From Muribaculaceae bacterium (lineage in GTDB: Bacteria > Bacteroidota > Bacteroidia > Bacteroidales > Muribaculaceae), in assembly GCA_017478855.1 (NCBI GenBank), contig JAFVCX010000111.1, positions 1 through 32,156 on the forward strand: a stretch of DNA of 32,156 nucleotides. Direction: 5' to 3'. Positions 15,066 to 24,318 of the stretch are shown one piece after another. A program made the translations under genes and the position numbers. Position 1 is the first letter of the stretch. The number at the start of each line of letters is the position of its first letter. The notes under the pieces are model-generated. The model was not told the origin of the DNA, searched no databases, and was given only the letters and a program-made list of their open reading frames with translations.

Positions 15066-16853
15066 TTACATGCGTTCGGGCACTTCCATGCCCAGCAGCC
15101 ACACGGCACGCTTGATGATTTGCCCCACTGTGCGCGACAGTTTCAGCCTGAACACGCGCAAAGCGGCATTTTCTTCACGCAAAATGCCAAAGTCGTGATA
15201 GAACTGATTGTATTCTTTGGCAAGGTCATACACATAGTTGGCGATAAGGGCCGGGCTATAGCTCTTGCCCGCGTCGGTCACTGCAGTCGAGAAGTCGGCC
15301 ATGCGCTGAATGAGCGAGATCTCTTTTTCATTGGGGCTGACTGAAGCCGTGTCGCAAGAATCGATGTCATCGGTGCTCTTGCGCAGCACCGACTGGATGC
15401 GGGCATAAGTGTATTGCAAGAAAGGCCCCGTATTGCCATTGAAATCAATGGACTCCTGAGGGTTGAACGTCATGTTTTTGCGTGGATCCACTTTGAGTAT
15501 GAAATACTTGAGTGCCCCCAAGCCCACCATGCGCAGAACGTCGTCGCGCTCGGCTTGCGGCAAATCTTTGAGTGTGTCGCGCTCATCGCTCATGCGACGT
15601 GCCGTGAGAATCATTTCGTCCATTAGGTCATCGGCATCCACCACCGTTCCCTCGCGCGATTTCATCTTGCCGTTAGGCAATTCCACCATGCCATAAGAAA
15701 AATGAATCAGGTCTTTCCCCCACGCGAAGCCCAACTTATCGAGCAGCAGCGCGAGTACTTGGAAATGATAGTTTTGCTCGTTGCCCACCACATAAATCAT
15801 CTTGTCGATAGGATAGTCTTGGTAGCGCAATTTGGCAGTGCCTATGTCTTGTGTCATATAGACCGACGTTCCATCGCTGCGCAGCAGCAGTTTCTGATCA
15901 AGCCCGTCGGGGGTGAGGTCGGCCCACACGCTGCCATCGTCTTTGCGATAAAAGAGGCCTTTGTCTAAGCCTTCAAGCACTTTTTCTTTTCCTTCAAGGT
16001 AGGTGTTGCTTTCGTAATAAATTTTATCAAAGTCCACACCCAGCCGCTTGTAGGTTTCATCAAAACCGGCATACACCCATTCGTTCATTTTCGACCATAA
16101 GGAGCGCACTTCGGGGTCGCCGTCTTCCCAGCGTTTGAGCATGTCGCGTGCCTCTTGCATGAGTGCGCTTTGCTTCTCAGCTTCTTCCTGCGAAAGTCCG
16201 CTCTCAACGAGCGCACGCAGCTCGGCCTTATAATGCTTGTCGAACTCCACATAGTAGTCGCCAATCAGGTGGTCGCCTTTCTTGCCGGTGCTTTCGGGCG
16301 TGGCGCCATCACCCCATTTGAGCCATGCAAGCATCGACTTGCAGATATGAATGCCGCGGTCGTTCACAATATTGGTCTTAACCACTTTGTTTCCGCAGGC
16401 CTGCATGATGCGCGACAGGCTGAATCCCAGCAAATTGTTGCGCACATGCCCTAAATGAAGCGGTTTATTGGTGTTGGGCGAGGAGTATTCAATCATCACC
16501 AGCTGGCTATCGGGGGTGGCAGCCGCGAAACCATAGTCGGGGGTGGCGGCAATGTGATTGAGCACGCCCGTCCAAAACGAAGGTTTGATGGTGATGTTCA
16601 AGAAGCCCTTTATCACATTGAATTTCTCAACTGCCTCGCAATGCTTCACAAGGTACTCTCCTATTTCCTGCGCTGTGGCATCGGGAGCCTTGTGAGATGC
16701 CTTCAAAAAAGGAAACACCACAATGGTTTCGTTGCCTTCAAACTCTTTTTTGGTGGTCTGGGGCACGATTTTATCGGCAGGAAAAGTCACGCCATAGAGT
16801 GCTTCTACGGCTTGGGAGGTCGCTTGCGCGAGAAGTTGGTCAATTGTAATCAT
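15066..16853 (-). CDS. argS: Arginyl-tRNA synthetase
   Basis: 595 residues from the ATG at 16853. Class I synthetase that charges tRNA-Arg. The N-terminal additional domain (to about 110) is followed by the catalytic Rossmann core with the HIGH motif as HLGHVRNN (SSPNTNKPLHLGHVRNN, near residue 135). The second signature is the KMSKS-type KMKSREG (about 405), preceded by HFSYGMVELPNG. The C-terminal DALR anticodon-binding domain contains NFNPQESIDFNGNTGPFLQYTYAR-like sequence and ends WLLGMEVPERM. Length is normal. A -7 box TAAATTTG lies 32 bases upstream. Confidence 0.97.
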   Translation of the reverse strand: MITIDQLLAQATSQAVEALYGVTFPADKIVPQTTKKEFEGNETIVVFPFLKASHKAPDATAQEIGEYLVKHCEAVEKFNVIKGFLNITIKPSFWTGVLNHIAATPDYGFAAATPDSQLVMIEYSSPNTNKPLHLGHVRNNLLGFSLSRIMQACGNKVVKTNIVNDRGIHICKSMLAWLKWGDGATPESTGKKGDHLIGDYYVEFDKHYKAELRALVESGLSQEEAEKQSALMQEARDMLKRWEDGDPEVRSLWSKMNEWVYAGFDETYKRLGVDFDKIYYESNTYLEGKEKVLEGLDKGLFYRKDDGSVWADLTPDGLDQKLLLRSDGTSVYMTQDIGTAKLRYQDYPIDKMIYVVGNEQNYHFQVLALLLDKLGFAWGKDLIHFSYGMVELPNGKMKSREGTVVDADDLMDEMILTARRMSDERDTLKDLPQAERDDVLRMVGLGALKYFILKVDPRKNMTFNPQESIDFNGNTGPFLQYTYARIQSVLRKSTDDIDSCDTASVSPNEKEISLIQRMADFSTAVTDAGKSYSPALIANYVYDLAKEYNQFYHDFGILREENAALRVFRLKLSRTVGQIIKRAVWLLGMEVPERM

Positions 16854-16884
16854 TCTCAAAAACTGTTCTAATTAAATAAAGGTG

Positions 16885-16892
16885 CAAATTTA
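16885..16892 (-). promoter_or_regulatory. -7 box of argS
   Basis: TAAATTTG on the minus strand, about 32 bases before the argS start. A TTTG further upstream is only 14 bases away, so the -33 element is uncertain. Confidence 0.45.
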
Positions 16893-16927
16893 ACGCTTTT
16901 TTTTGACAAAAGCTATGCTTTGCCTCA

Positions 16928-19900
16928 TCAAATCACCTCTTGCACATCTTGTGGGGTCACACGGTAAACCTTGTCTTCGGTCACATACCACAGAAAACCC
17001 ACCACATGTGTCATGCCGGCTGCATGCAAATCAGTCATGTAGCCTCGCACTTGCTTCACATTGTCGGCAAGGTCTTCTTGTCCGAACTTATAGTCCACCA
17101 CAAGCACATCGCCATTGGGGCGGCGCACCACACGGTCGGGGCGTTTGCGTCGAGTTTTTTCGGGGCTGTAAACGTTGCGTTCGTTATACACACGATTGTC
17201 ATCGCTAAACCACACGCTGGTGCGATGGTCTTCGAACATGTGAACGAGCATGCGTCTGATGCGTGTGAGCGGCCACTGAGGGTCATCGCGAGAAATGATG
17301 CCTCTATTCAGACAAAAATGGATGGCCCGCTCCACATCGCGCCTATAAAAAATGCGGCTCATCAGGTTGTGCAGGCGGTTGCCCATGAGTTGTTTGTCGG
17401 TGATTTCGCGAGGCAGTTTCACCACCACTTGCCGGCTGCTTTGTGTCACCTTATAGGGTGGCATGGGCTCAACTCGGCCGTTGAGAAGCGCATGCGCATG
17501 CTTGGGCGTGCGGCGAGGTTCTCCACACTGATACACTCCTGACCTTATTTCTTGAACGGTGAGATCGGGATGGGGTTGCCCGGCAGCCAGCATGAAATGC
17601 TGCTGCAACAGTTCGCTCACTTTTCCCCGCCCCGTTTTGGCAAACACATGCAGCTCCTCACGCGGTCGTGTGAAGGCCACGTAAGTTTTATTCATGCCGT
17701 CGATCAGCGTGCTTTCCTCCTCCCTGTTCACCAGCTGCGAAAAATCACCCCTAAGAGAGGCGTAGCTTTTCAGATGCTTTTTCACAACAGGGATCAACGG
17801 CGGCACAAGCCCCTCGTCGGCCAAATTCGGAGTTAGGCTCAGTCCCTTCTGAGCCACCCATTCGCTTCGAGTCACCCAATAGATGGACGAGGTTTTATCT
17901 GACGGAAGCACACGGCTACCCATTAGCGACCAATCGGCAAAAGGAATGACCACGCAATCAAACTCCAACCCCTTTGATTTGTGAATGGTGAGCACATTAA
18001 TGGCATCAAGGTTCACGTTGCCCGGCACACTTATTTTTTCACTTTCAGCGTCCCAATAACGCAAAAATTCGCGCAGTGTGCCCCCTCCATTAGAACGGGA
18101 GGCAAAGTCATGCACACAATCTTGAAAGGCCAGCAGAAATAATGTTTCTTGCTCGTGGCATTCAGGAGCGCTCGTGAGCAAAAATCGAGCAATGATTTTT
18201 TCCACTATGTTGTCAAGGCTCATCAGCTCTGTTTCTCGATTGGGCAAGATGTCGGTCATGCAAGTGGCAAAAAAGTTCATCTGCTCTACTTCGCTTTGTG
18301 TGGCCAGCTGGTCATAAGCCCGGAAACTTTTCACCAGCAATTCTCCCGGGGGTGTGGTGGAATCATTGGCCAAGAGTTCCATAAAATGACCCATGATGTA
18401 ATAGAGCCTTTGCGCTCCGGCGCGTTGTTTGTTCGCTGCGTTCTTCGGTGTGGCGGCGTCGACATCGGTTTCGGCGAGGTGATATTGGGTCAATTCCACA
18501 AAACGCAGCATGCTCACGATGCGGCACACCGCGGGAGAGTTGGCAAGCATCATGGCCTCGTCGCTCACGACTGCAATGAGTTCTTCAGGGGTTGCCGTCG
18601 TGTTGTGGCGCATGATGCGTTGCACCACTTCTGTTCCCTCTTTGACGCGATCCACAAGAATACCTATGCTCCCCCAGCTAAAACGCCGGTGCAGTTCAAG
18701 CAAATATTGCGGCAATGCTTCAAGCACCTGCGTCTTGTTCTTTATGGGCTGGCCCTCGATGTCATTAAAGTGAAAGCTCACAAACCCCGGCACCTCATCA
18801 TGGTGCGTTTTTTGCTTATAGTCTATTTTTTTGCGTGGGTCCAAATAGGTGGCTTGCAGCATCGCGTATTGGGGGAAGTCAGCCAAAAGTTTTTCAAAAA
18901 TCCAATTATTGAAGTGCACCACAGTGGGCGCGCTGCGATAGTTGGTGTTGAGGTTTTGTGGCACAGCGTTAAAATCCATTCCCACATGGTCGCGAAACAG
19001 GCTCACATCGGCATTGCGAAAGCGATAGATGCTCTGCTTGGTGTCGCCTATGACCATGCTCAGGTTCTCACGATTTTGTGCCAACCCTTCTTCAAGCAGA
19101 GGCTTGAAGTTGCCATATTGCTTGCGGCTCGTGTCTTGGAACTCATCTATCATGAAGTGCTTGATGAGTGTGCCGGTCCTCTCATATATAAAGGGCACAC
19201 CACTATCGAGCACTCGAGCTATCAGGTCGTTAGTATCGGCAATAAGGACAGAATTGGTTTCTTGCGTGTATTCAAGCAATTTTTGGCTGATTTGCCCCAA
19301 TAGCCCTACAATGCCCAAGTCATGAGCGAGGTTATCCAGCAGTTGCCACTTGGTCCACGTCAGCTGCACCTCGCGGCACCAGTCCAGCAAGTGTTGCCGC
19401 CCTTCAAGGCTCATCGATTTGAGCACTTGCCCATCAATTCCTCCTGTGGCCAATTCCAGAAAATCTTTGGGTTCCTTGCCTTGCCGCAGGCCGTCGGCCT
19501 GAAAAAAGTTCCACACTTTTCGTCCCTTGTACAGTGATGTCATTTCATCGCCCAGCAGAGCCGGCAGCATGTCGTGCAAATCCTGTGTGTAGTGAGCTTT
19601 TTGTTGCCGGGCGGCCTCAATCACGTGAGCGCGAAACTGGCGTATGCGGCTAAAGTCGTTTGCCGGCTTACCCTCGCTCGACAAATAGGCTTGCACCTCC
19701 TGCATGTGCTCGCGAAACACCTCTTTATTGATTGTCTTGGCAAAATTAATCAGATCGCCATCTTCTCGAAAGAAGTTCCAGCTGCGATCGTCTTGCACCT
19801 GCAATTTGATAAGATCTCGTACCCACAACTCCACGTCCGACATGCGGTAACTGCCGTTGCTGCGAATGCGGTGCGAATCGGTGCCCAATCCCAACAAAAA

Positions 19901-20413
19901 GTTATGCAATGCTTCACGCAGGGCAAAATCATCATCAATTTGCACCTCATAATTATAGTCGCGGTCAAGTTCACGGGCGAAATTGCGCAAGATGGATTGA
20001 AAAAATGAGTCGATGGTGCTCACATTAAAGTCACCATAATGAAACACAATGCTTGCCAGCGCACGGCGAGCCGCATCTTGCAGATTCTCAGCATCGAGCA
20101 CATGGGGCGCATATTCGTCAGAATTCTCCTTAAATTGGGCGTAAAAATGGCTTCGGGTCACATCGGTGGCAAGAATGAACAGTTCGTTCACAATGCGTTC
20201 CTTCATTTCTTGCGTGGCCTTGTTGGTGAATGTGATGGCCAAAATGTGCTTGTGATATCCGCGATGCCGCCTGAAGCGTTTCAGTCCGTCGTCACCCACT
20301 TCAAACAGCAGCAACTCAATGTAGCGCAGAGCCAGAGTGAACGTTTTGCCGCTACCCGCCGAGGCTTGAATCACCAGCAGCCCCTGATGTGAATTGCTCT
20401 CCATAAGCGTCAC
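16928..20413 (-). CDS. addA: AddA/RecB-type UvrD-like helicase with C-terminal nuclease domain
   Basis: 1161 residues if the GTG at 20413 is the start; it overlaps the SUI1 gene stop by 4 bases (GTGA). A later ATG is at 20404. Superfamily 1A motifs in order: Walker A IQASAGSGKTFTLA (~15), Ia AITFTNKATQEMKERI, II FMIDEFQDTSR, III VIGDTKQSIYRFRNADV, V NVLTIHKSKGLEFDCVV, VI TYVAFTRPREELHVF. The C-terminus carries a RecB-type PD-(D/E)XK nuclease: RPDRVVRRPNGDVLVVDYKFG, then QVRGYM. Such enzymes process double-strand breaks with an AddB partner for RecA loading. No AddB is in the window, so the assignment rests on domain order. Cys residues for an AddB-like iron-sulfur cluster are not seen. Confidence 0.85.
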   Translation of the reverse strand: MTLMESNSHQGLLVIQASAGSGKTFTLALRYIELLLFEVGDDGLKRFRRHRGYHKHILAITFTNKATQEMKERIVNELFILATDVTRSHFYAQFKENSDEYAPHVLDAENLQDAARRALASIVFHYGDFNVSTIDSFFQSILRNFARELDRDYNYEVQIDDDFALREALHNFLLGLGTDSHRIRSNGSYRMSDVELWVRDLIKLQVQDDRSWNFFREDGDLINFAKTINKEVFREHMQEVQAYLSSEGKPANDFSRIRQFRAHVIEAARQQKAHYTQDLHDMLPALLGDEMTSLYKGRKVWNFFQADGLRQGKEPKDFLELATGGIDGQVLKSMSLEGRQHLLDWCREVQLTWTKWQLLDNLAHDLGIVGLLGQISQKLLEYTQETNSVLIADTNDLIARVLDSGVPFIYERTGTLIKHFMIDEFQDTSRKQYGNFKPLLEEGLAQNRENLSMVIGDTKQSIYRFRNADVSLFRDHVGMDFNAVPQNLNTNYRSAPTVVHFNNWIFEKLLADFPQYAMLQATYLDPRKKIDYKQKTHHDEVPGFVSFHFNDIEGQPIKNKTQVLEALPQYLLELHRRFSWGSIGILVDRVKEGTEVVQRIMRHNTTATPEELIAVVSDEAMMLANSPAVCRIVSMLRFVELTQYHLAETDVDAATPKNAANKQRAGAQRLYYIMGHFMELLANDSTTPPGELLVKSFRAYDQLATQSEVEQMNFFATCMTDILPNRETELMSLDNIVEKIIARFLLTSAPECHEQETLFLLAFQDCVHDFASRSNGGGTLREFLRYWDAESEKISVPGNVNLDAINVLTIHKSKGLEFDCVVIPFADWSLMGSRVLPSDKTSSIYWVTRSEWVAQKGLSLTPNLADEGLVPPLIPVVKKHLKSYASLRGDFSQLVNREEESTLIDGMNKTYVAFTRPREELHVFAKTGRGKVSELLQQHFMLAAGQPHPDLTVQEIRSGVYQCGEPRRTPKHAHALLNGRVEPMPPYKVTQSSRQVVVKLPREITDKQLMGNRLHNLMSRIFYRRDVERAIHFCLNRGIISRDDPQWPLTRIRRMLVHMFEDHRTSVWFSDDNRVYNERNVYSPEKTRRKRPDRVVRRPNGDVLVVDYKFGQEDLADNVKQVRGYMTDLHAAGMTHVVGFLWYVTEDKVYRVTPQDVQEVI

Positions 20414-20754
20414 TTGACTTTGAAACCCTTGTTGCGCAACATTTCCATGACGCGGTCGCGATGGTCGCCCTGAATGAGAATCTCTCCACCGCGTGCCGAG
20501 CCGCCCACGCCCAGCTGTCGCTTCAGCTCTCGTGCGAGGTCGTCGATGGCCCGGTCGTCGGCCACAAGATCAACAATCAGCGTAGCCGTTTTGCCTTTTC
20601 TTCCTTTTTTATCGAGCAGCACATGCACCACTTGGTTGCCTTGCTGTGCACGGGCATCGGCAGGAGCTTCAGCCTCTTGTTCGAGCCGATCCTCTTCGGG
20701 TTGCACAGGAGCTACGCCAAAAGCTGCGCTTAACTTATCTTTCCAGTCCTCCAT
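20410..20754 (-). CDS. SUI1/eIF1-family translation factor (YciH-like)
   Basis: 114 residues. The first ~45 are acidic and variable (PEEDRLEQEAEAPADARAQQ). The SUI1 fold follows, with KGRKGKTATLIVDLVADD and the signature LGVGGSARGGEILIQGDHRDRVMEMLRNKGFKVK. YciH-type proteins bind the 30S subunit and influence initiation-codon choice. The stop overlaps the start of the AddA-type gene by 4 bases, indicating coupled translation of two functionally unrelated genes. Promoter at 20773-20803. Confidence 0.92.
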   Translation of the reverse strand: MEDWKDKLSAAFGVAPVQPEEDRLEQEAEAPADARAQQGNQVVHVLLDKKGRKGKTATLIVDLVADDRAIDDLARELKRQLGVGGSARGGEILIQGDHRDRVMEMLRNKGFKVK

Positions 20755-20772
20755 AATCAGTTAAAATAATGC

Positions 20773-20803
20773 CAAAGTTACTCCTAAAAAGGCAAAGAGC
20801 CAA
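20773..20803 (-). promoter_or_regulatory. Promoter of the SUI1-addA operon
   Basis: On the minus strand TAACTTTG (20773-20780) with TTG (20801-20803) 20 bases upstream; the leader is short (about 12 bases). Confidence 0.7.
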
Positions 20804-20821
20804 AAAAAATGCCAAAAACCA

Positions 20822-20852
20822 TTGTGCGTTTCAAAAAATAGCACTACTTTTG
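20822..20852 (+). promoter_or_regulatory. Promoter of the ferredoxin gene
   Basis: TTG at 20822-20824 and TACTTTTG at 20845-20852, 20 bases apart; leader about 45 bases. Divergent from the SUI1 promoter, with about 20 bases between the two -33 elements. Confidence 0.75.
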
Positions 20853-20903
20853 CCGTCAAGTTTACTATTCAATTAATAACACTTTTCATTTTTAATTATC
20901 ATT

Positions 20904-21074
20904 ATGGCATACGTAATTACCGACTCTTGTCTGGCTTGTGGCACTTGCCAGAGTGTTTGCCCCACTGGTGCTATCAGCGAGGGTGACATCTACAAGATTG
21001 ACCCCGATGTGTGCATCGATTGCGGCACTTGCGCCGATGCATGCCCTGCCGGAGCTATCGAGCCGGGTGAGTAA
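20904..21074 (+). CDS. 2[4Fe-4S] bacterial-type ferredoxin
   Basis: 56 residues. Two complete cluster motifs are visible: SCLACGTCQSVCPTGA and VCIDCGTCADACPAGA, each CxxCxxCxxxCP, the clostridial-type low-potential ferredoxin pattern. It carries electrons in the cytoplasm, for example with pyruvate:ferredoxin oxidoreductase or Rnf. It has its own promoter (20822-20852) and a strong terminator (21097-21132), so it is monocistronic. The start MAYVITDSC is the standard N-terminus of this Bacteroidota ferredoxin. Confidence 0.97.
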   Translation: MAYVITDSCLACGTCQSVCPTGAISEGDIYKIDPDVCIDCGTCADACPAGAIEPGE

Positions 21075-21096
21075 CACACAGTTCACAACCCAAATG

Positions 21097-21132
21097 GAGT
21101 TGCGCACCGCGATGGGGCGCAACTCTTTTTTT
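21097..21132 (+). terminator. Terminator of the ferredoxin gene
   Basis: GAGTTGCGC (21097-21105) pairs exactly with GCGCAACTC (21117-21125), followed by TTTTTTT. Confidence 0.9.
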
Positions 21133-21134
21133 GA

Positions 21135-21166
21135 TTTGCATATGTAGAAATTCCTCACTATCTTTG
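21135..21166 (+). promoter_or_regulatory. Promoter of recX-comF
   Basis: TTTG at 21135-21138 and TATCTTTG at 21159-21166, 20 bases apart. The -7 box ends only 5 bases before the ATG at 21172, so the transcript is leaderless or translation begins at the in-frame ATG at 21184. Confidence 0.7.
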
Positions 21167-21171
21167 CAGGG

Positions 21172-21690
21172 ATGAAACGACAGATGACAGCAGAAAAAGC
21201 ATACACACGCGCAGCCACACTGTGCAGCCGCAGTGAGCAAGCCGAGAGCGACATCCGTGAGAAATTGGCCGGATGGGGTATTGATGAGGCCGACGTTGAG
21301 CAGATTGTGCAACGTCTGCGCGAGGGCAATTACCTGAATGAGCAACGTTATGCCCATGCTTTTGTGCACGACAAGTTCGCTTTTAACGGCTGGGGCAAAA
21401 TCAAAATGGCTTTTATGCTCAAACAAAAACAAGTGTCACCTGCCGTAATCGAAGAGGCACTGGCTGCCATCAACCACGAGGAATATCGCGAGAAACTCAT
21501 GTCGCTGCTTTATGCCAAGATGCAAGCACAAGCCGGACGCGATGCCTTGCTCGTGCGTGCCTCGTTGCTGCGCCTTGCCGCATCTCGCGGCTATGAGCCA
21601 AGCGTGTTTTATGGATGTGTGGATCGCACCATGGCTAAATTTGACACGCTGGTGGCCGGCGACGGCGAGCCCAATCCAGACAATGAATAA
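21172..21690 (+). CDS. recX: RecX-family regulator of RecA
   Basis: 172 residues from ATG 21172, or 168 from ATG 21184. Three-helix repeats typical of RecX are visible: AYTRAATLCSRSEQAESDIREKLAGWGI, then VEQIVQRLREGNYLNEQRYAHAFVHDKFAFNGWGKIKMAFMLKQKQV, with the hallmark sequences 'RSEQAESDI' and 'LNEQRYAxAFVxDK'. RecX binds RecA filaments and modulates recombination. The last codons overlap the comF start (ATG at 21683 within CAATGAATAA), so the two are translationally coupled. The SUI1-AddA operon is divergent, so recombination functions lie on both sides of the ferredoxin gene. Confidence 0.9.
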   Translation: MKRQMTAEKAYTRAATLCSRSEQAESDIREKLAGWGIDEADVEQIVQRLREGNYLNEQRYAHAFVHDKFAFNGWGKIKMAFMLKQKQVSPAVIEEALAAINHEEYREKLMSLLYAKMQAQAGRDALLVRASLLRLAASRGYEPSVFYGCVDRTMAKFDTLVAGDGEPNPDNE

Positions 21691-22381
21691 GTGGCTGCAT
21701 GCGCTGGCCGACGTGCTGATGCCACGCACTTGTGCTGTGTGTGGGCAGGCATTGGGACTTGATGAACCCTACTTATGCCCGGCATGCGAACTTGCCCTTC
21801 CCCGCACTCACTATGAGAATGAATCTTTTAACGCCATGGAGCAACTGGCGGCCGGGCGCACACCCATAGAGCGTGCCGCCGGCTATTTCTTTTATGAGAA
21901 AGCATCGCCCTATGCCGCCATTCTGCACGACATCAAGTATCGCAACATGCCGCTCATGGGACAATGGCTGTGCCGGCAAGCGGCACGCCACATGCAGCAA
22001 AGCAACTTTTTTGAAGGAATCGACGCGATAGCACCCGTGCCATTGCACAGAAGCAAACTTGCCGACAGGGGCTACAACCAGTCGCAATATCTGGCGCAAG
22101 GATTGGCCGACGTAACCGGCATTCAGCTCGTGCAGGCACTCACGGCAACGCGACCCCACGCCACACAAACCCGCAAGTCGGCACAAGAACGATGGGAAAA
22201 CATTCAAGACATGTATGCGCCACGCAGCAGCGCTGCGCGGCAGCTGGCCGGCAAGCACATTCTCATCGTGGACGACGTGATTACGACCGGAGCCACGCTC
22301 ATAGCGTGCTCACAGGCATTGCATCAGTTGCCCGGCGTGCGAATTTCTTGGTTCACGCTGGCTGTGGCGCGGCTTGATTGA
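21683..22381 (+). CDS. comF: ComF-family phosphoribosyltransferase-like protein
   Basis: 232 residues from ATG 21683, which overlaps the recX stop by 8 bases; the frame is open much further upstream, but that part is antisense/overlap with recX. An N-terminal zinc ribbon (CAVCGQ ... CPACE, residues about 16-35) precedes a phosphoribosyltransferase domain. This has APVPLHRSKLADRGYNQSQYLAQGLA and the PRPP loop ILIVDDVITTGATL. ComF proteins are needed for DNA uptake in naturally competent bacteria; in others their role is unclear. The pfkA gene is convergent with a gap of only 8 bases and no terminator between. Confidence 0.93.
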   Translation: MNKWLHALADVLMPRTCAVCGQALGLDEPYLCPACELALPRTHYENESFNAMEQLAAGRTPIERAAGYFFYEKASPYAAILHDIKYRNMPLMGQWLCRQAARHMQQSNFFEGIDAIAPVPLHRSKLADRGYNQSQYLAQGLADVTGIQLVQALTATRPHATQTRKSAQERWENIQDMYAPRSSAARQLAGKHILIVDDVITTGATLIACSQALHQLPGVRISWFTLAVARLD

Positions 22382-22389
22382 CCGCTCCA

Positions 22390-23370
22390 TCAAATAGACA
22401 ATCTGCGCAAGATCGTCACCAGCTCAGGGTCGATGGGCTTGTCTTTGCGAATCGCTTTGGAGAAAGGCACGTACACGATTTCGTCGTTGGCATCACCAAT
22501 CATCACATTGCGCTGCCCCTCAAGCAGAGCATCGATCGCAGCCGCGCCCATGCGCGAAGCCAGAATGCGGTCTTGTGCCGTGGGCGAGCCGCCGCGTTGC
22601 AAATGGCCCAAAATGGTGACACGCACGTCGTATTGAGGATACTCTTTGCGCACACGCTCGGCCAGCCCCATAGCACCACCTGTGATGGGGCTTTCTGCCA
22701 CCAACACGATGCTGGAGTTCTTGCTCTTTCGGAAACCATTTTGAATCAGTTCGGCCAACTGGTCGACTTCGGTGGAGATTTCGGGTATGATTGCAGCTTC
22801 GGCTCCGCTGGCGATGGCACCATTAAGTGCCAAGAATCCGGCGTTTCTGCCCATCACCTCGATGAAAAACAGCCGTTCGTGGCTCGTGGCTGTGTCGCGA
22901 ATGCGGTCCACACACCACATGATAGTGTTGAGTGCCGTGTCATAACCTATGGTGTGGTCGGTGCCGTATAGGTCATTATCGATGGTGCCCGGAAGCCCCA
23001 CGATGGGAATGTCGAATTCACCGGCGAAATCGCGCGCGCCACTCAGCGAGCCATCGCCGCCTATCACCACCAGCGCATCAATCTCATGACTGCGCATCAC
23101 ATCGAAAGCCTGCTGACGGCCCTCGGGGGTGGTGAACTCTTTGCAGCGAGCTGTTTTCAAAATGGTGCCTCCCTGCTGCACAATGTTGCTCACATTTTGT
23201 GTTTTGAAATCCACAATCTCGTTGGTGATAAGCCCCTTGTAGCCACGATAAATGCCTTTCACCTTGAAACCACTGAAGATTGCCGAGCGCGTCACCGCGC
23301 GTATGGCCGCATTCATTCCCGGGGCATCGCCGCCCGAGGTTAGCAAGCCTATCGTTTTAATCTTTGCCAT
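22390..23370 (-). CDS. pfkA: ATP-dependent 6-phosphofructokinase
   Basis: 326 residues, the usual size for the bacterial A-type enzyme that phosphorylates fructose 6-phosphate in glycolysis. Landmarks: [17 protein letters not shown] (ATP site), [12 protein letters not shown], the catalytic [21 protein letters not shown], and [23 protein letters not shown] with Gly after GGD favours ATP over pyrophosphate as donor. Promoter at 23399-23428. The tcdA gene lies upstream on the same strand, 81 bases away, with this promoter between, so pfkA can be transcribed alone. Confidence 0.97.
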   Translation of the reverse strand: MAKIKTIGLLTSGGDAPGMNAAIRAVTRSAIFSGFKVKGIYRGYKGLITNEIVDFKTQNVSNIVQQGGTILKTARCKEFTTPEGRQQAFDVMRSHEIDALVVIGGDGSLSGARDFAGEFDIPIVGLPGTIDNDLYGTDHTIGYDTALNTIMWCVDRIRDTATSHERLFFIEVMGRNAGFLALNGAIASGAEAAIIPEISTEVDQLAELIQNGFRKSKNSSIVLVAESPITGGAMGLAERVRKEYPQYDVRVTILGHLQRGGSPTAQDRILASRMGAAAIDALLEGQRNVMIGDANDEIVYVPFSKAIRKDKPIDPELVTILRRLSI

Positions 23371-23398
23371 AACTGAATTCTATTCTTTTTCGAGAAGG

Positions 23399-23428
23399 CA
23401 AAGATACAACTTATCCCCTGCCCCGCAA
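23399..23428 (-). promoter_or_regulatory. Promoter of pfkA
   Basis: On the minus strand TATCTTTG (23399-23406) with TTG (23426-23428) 19 bases upstream. Confidence 0.75.
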
Positions 23429-23451
23429 TAGCAACAAGCGCTTCATTTGCG

Positions 23452-24267
23452 TTATTTAACGCCCACGGTGTCCGAAGGCTCCTCCACCTCGACAGGTTGG
23501 CGCATGGTGCCGGCCGCCTCCACAAGGTCTTTCACCACCTCACCACCTAAAATAAGGCCCGCCGTGGCCGGAACCCACGCATTGCTGGCCGGGATGTTGC
23601 GACGCTCGGTGCATTTGCGCATATTCTTGTCAGGGCAAATGCAGTGAAAACGGCAGCTGATGCTGGGGTCGTCAAGAGGCTCCAACGGGATCTCCGGGCT
23701 ATACACACACTTGAAGTGATTAATTCCCTCTCGCCGCAACCGTTTGCGAATCACTTTGGCCAAAGGATCCATCATGGTCTTGGTTATATCAACCACACGA
23801 AAAGCCGTCGCATCCAGCTTGTTAGCTGCCCCCATCGAGCAAATGATGGGCACGTTCAGTCGTTTGCATCGGCGAATCAGCTCCATCTTCGCGCTCACGG
23901 TATCTATGCAATCCACCACATAGTCATAGACCGACAAGTCCACCTCATCGGCATTGCTCACCAAGTAGAACATGCGTCGCTTTTCCACCTTGCAGTGCGG
24001 ATTGATGGCATGGATTCTTTCTTCGGCCACATCCACCTTGTAGCGGCCAATATTATTGGTCAAGGCTATAATCTGCCTGTTGACATTGGTCAGGCAAATG
24101 CGGTCATCGTCAAAAATATCAATGGCACCCACCCCACTTCGGGCCAGCACCTCCACGGCATAACCGCCCACGCCGCCCACGCCAAACACCGCCACACGGC
24201 TGGCCTTCAACGTTTGCATAGCCGCGCCACCCAGCAACAGCTGCGTCCTTGAGAACTGATTCTGCAT
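23452..24267 (-). CDS. tcdA: tRNA threonylcarbamoyladenosine dehydratase (TcdA/CsdL)
   Basis: 271 residues. E1/ThiF-like fold: VAVFGVGGVGGYAVEVLARSGVG (nucleotide loop, residues about 25-48), IDIFDDDRICLTNVNRQI, DYVVDCIDTVSAKMELI, and the C-terminal part with CRFHCICP and ASNAWVPATAGLILGGEVV, which are all standard in TcdA. The enzyme uses ATP to cyclise t6A37 to ct6A in tRNAs reading ANN codons. It has a -7 box just upstream (24290-24297) and is divergent from tRNA-Leu. The C-terminal end EVEEPSDTVGVK is variable. Confidence 0.95.
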   Translation of the reverse strand: MQNQFSRTQLLLGGAAMQTLKASRVAVFGVGGVGGYAVEVLARSGVGAIDIFDDDRICLTNVNRQIIALTNNIGRYKVDVAEERIHAINPHCKVEKRRMFYLVSNADEVDLSVYDYVVDCIDTVSAKMELIRRCKRLNVPIICSMGAANKLDATAFRVVDITKTMMDPLAKVIRKRLRREGINHFKCVYSPEIPLEPLDDPSISCRFHCICPDKNMRKCTERRNIPASNAWVPATAGLILGGEVVKDLVEAAGTMRQPVEVEEPSDTVGVK

Positions 24268-24289
24268 AACAATCTACATTATTCTTGTG

Positions 24290-24297
24290 CAAAAATA
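24290..24297 (-). promoter_or_regulatory. -7 box of tcdA
   Basis: TATTTTTG on the minus strand, 22 bases before the ATG. No convincing TTG at -33. Confidence 0.5.
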
Positions 24298-24318
24298 AGA
24301 TTTTTTTTGCAGTCTTAC

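Noticed and set aside
18149-19303. 384-codon plus-strand frame inside addA
   Set aside because: It lies wholly opposite the helicase-nuclease motifs and has no recognisable domain.
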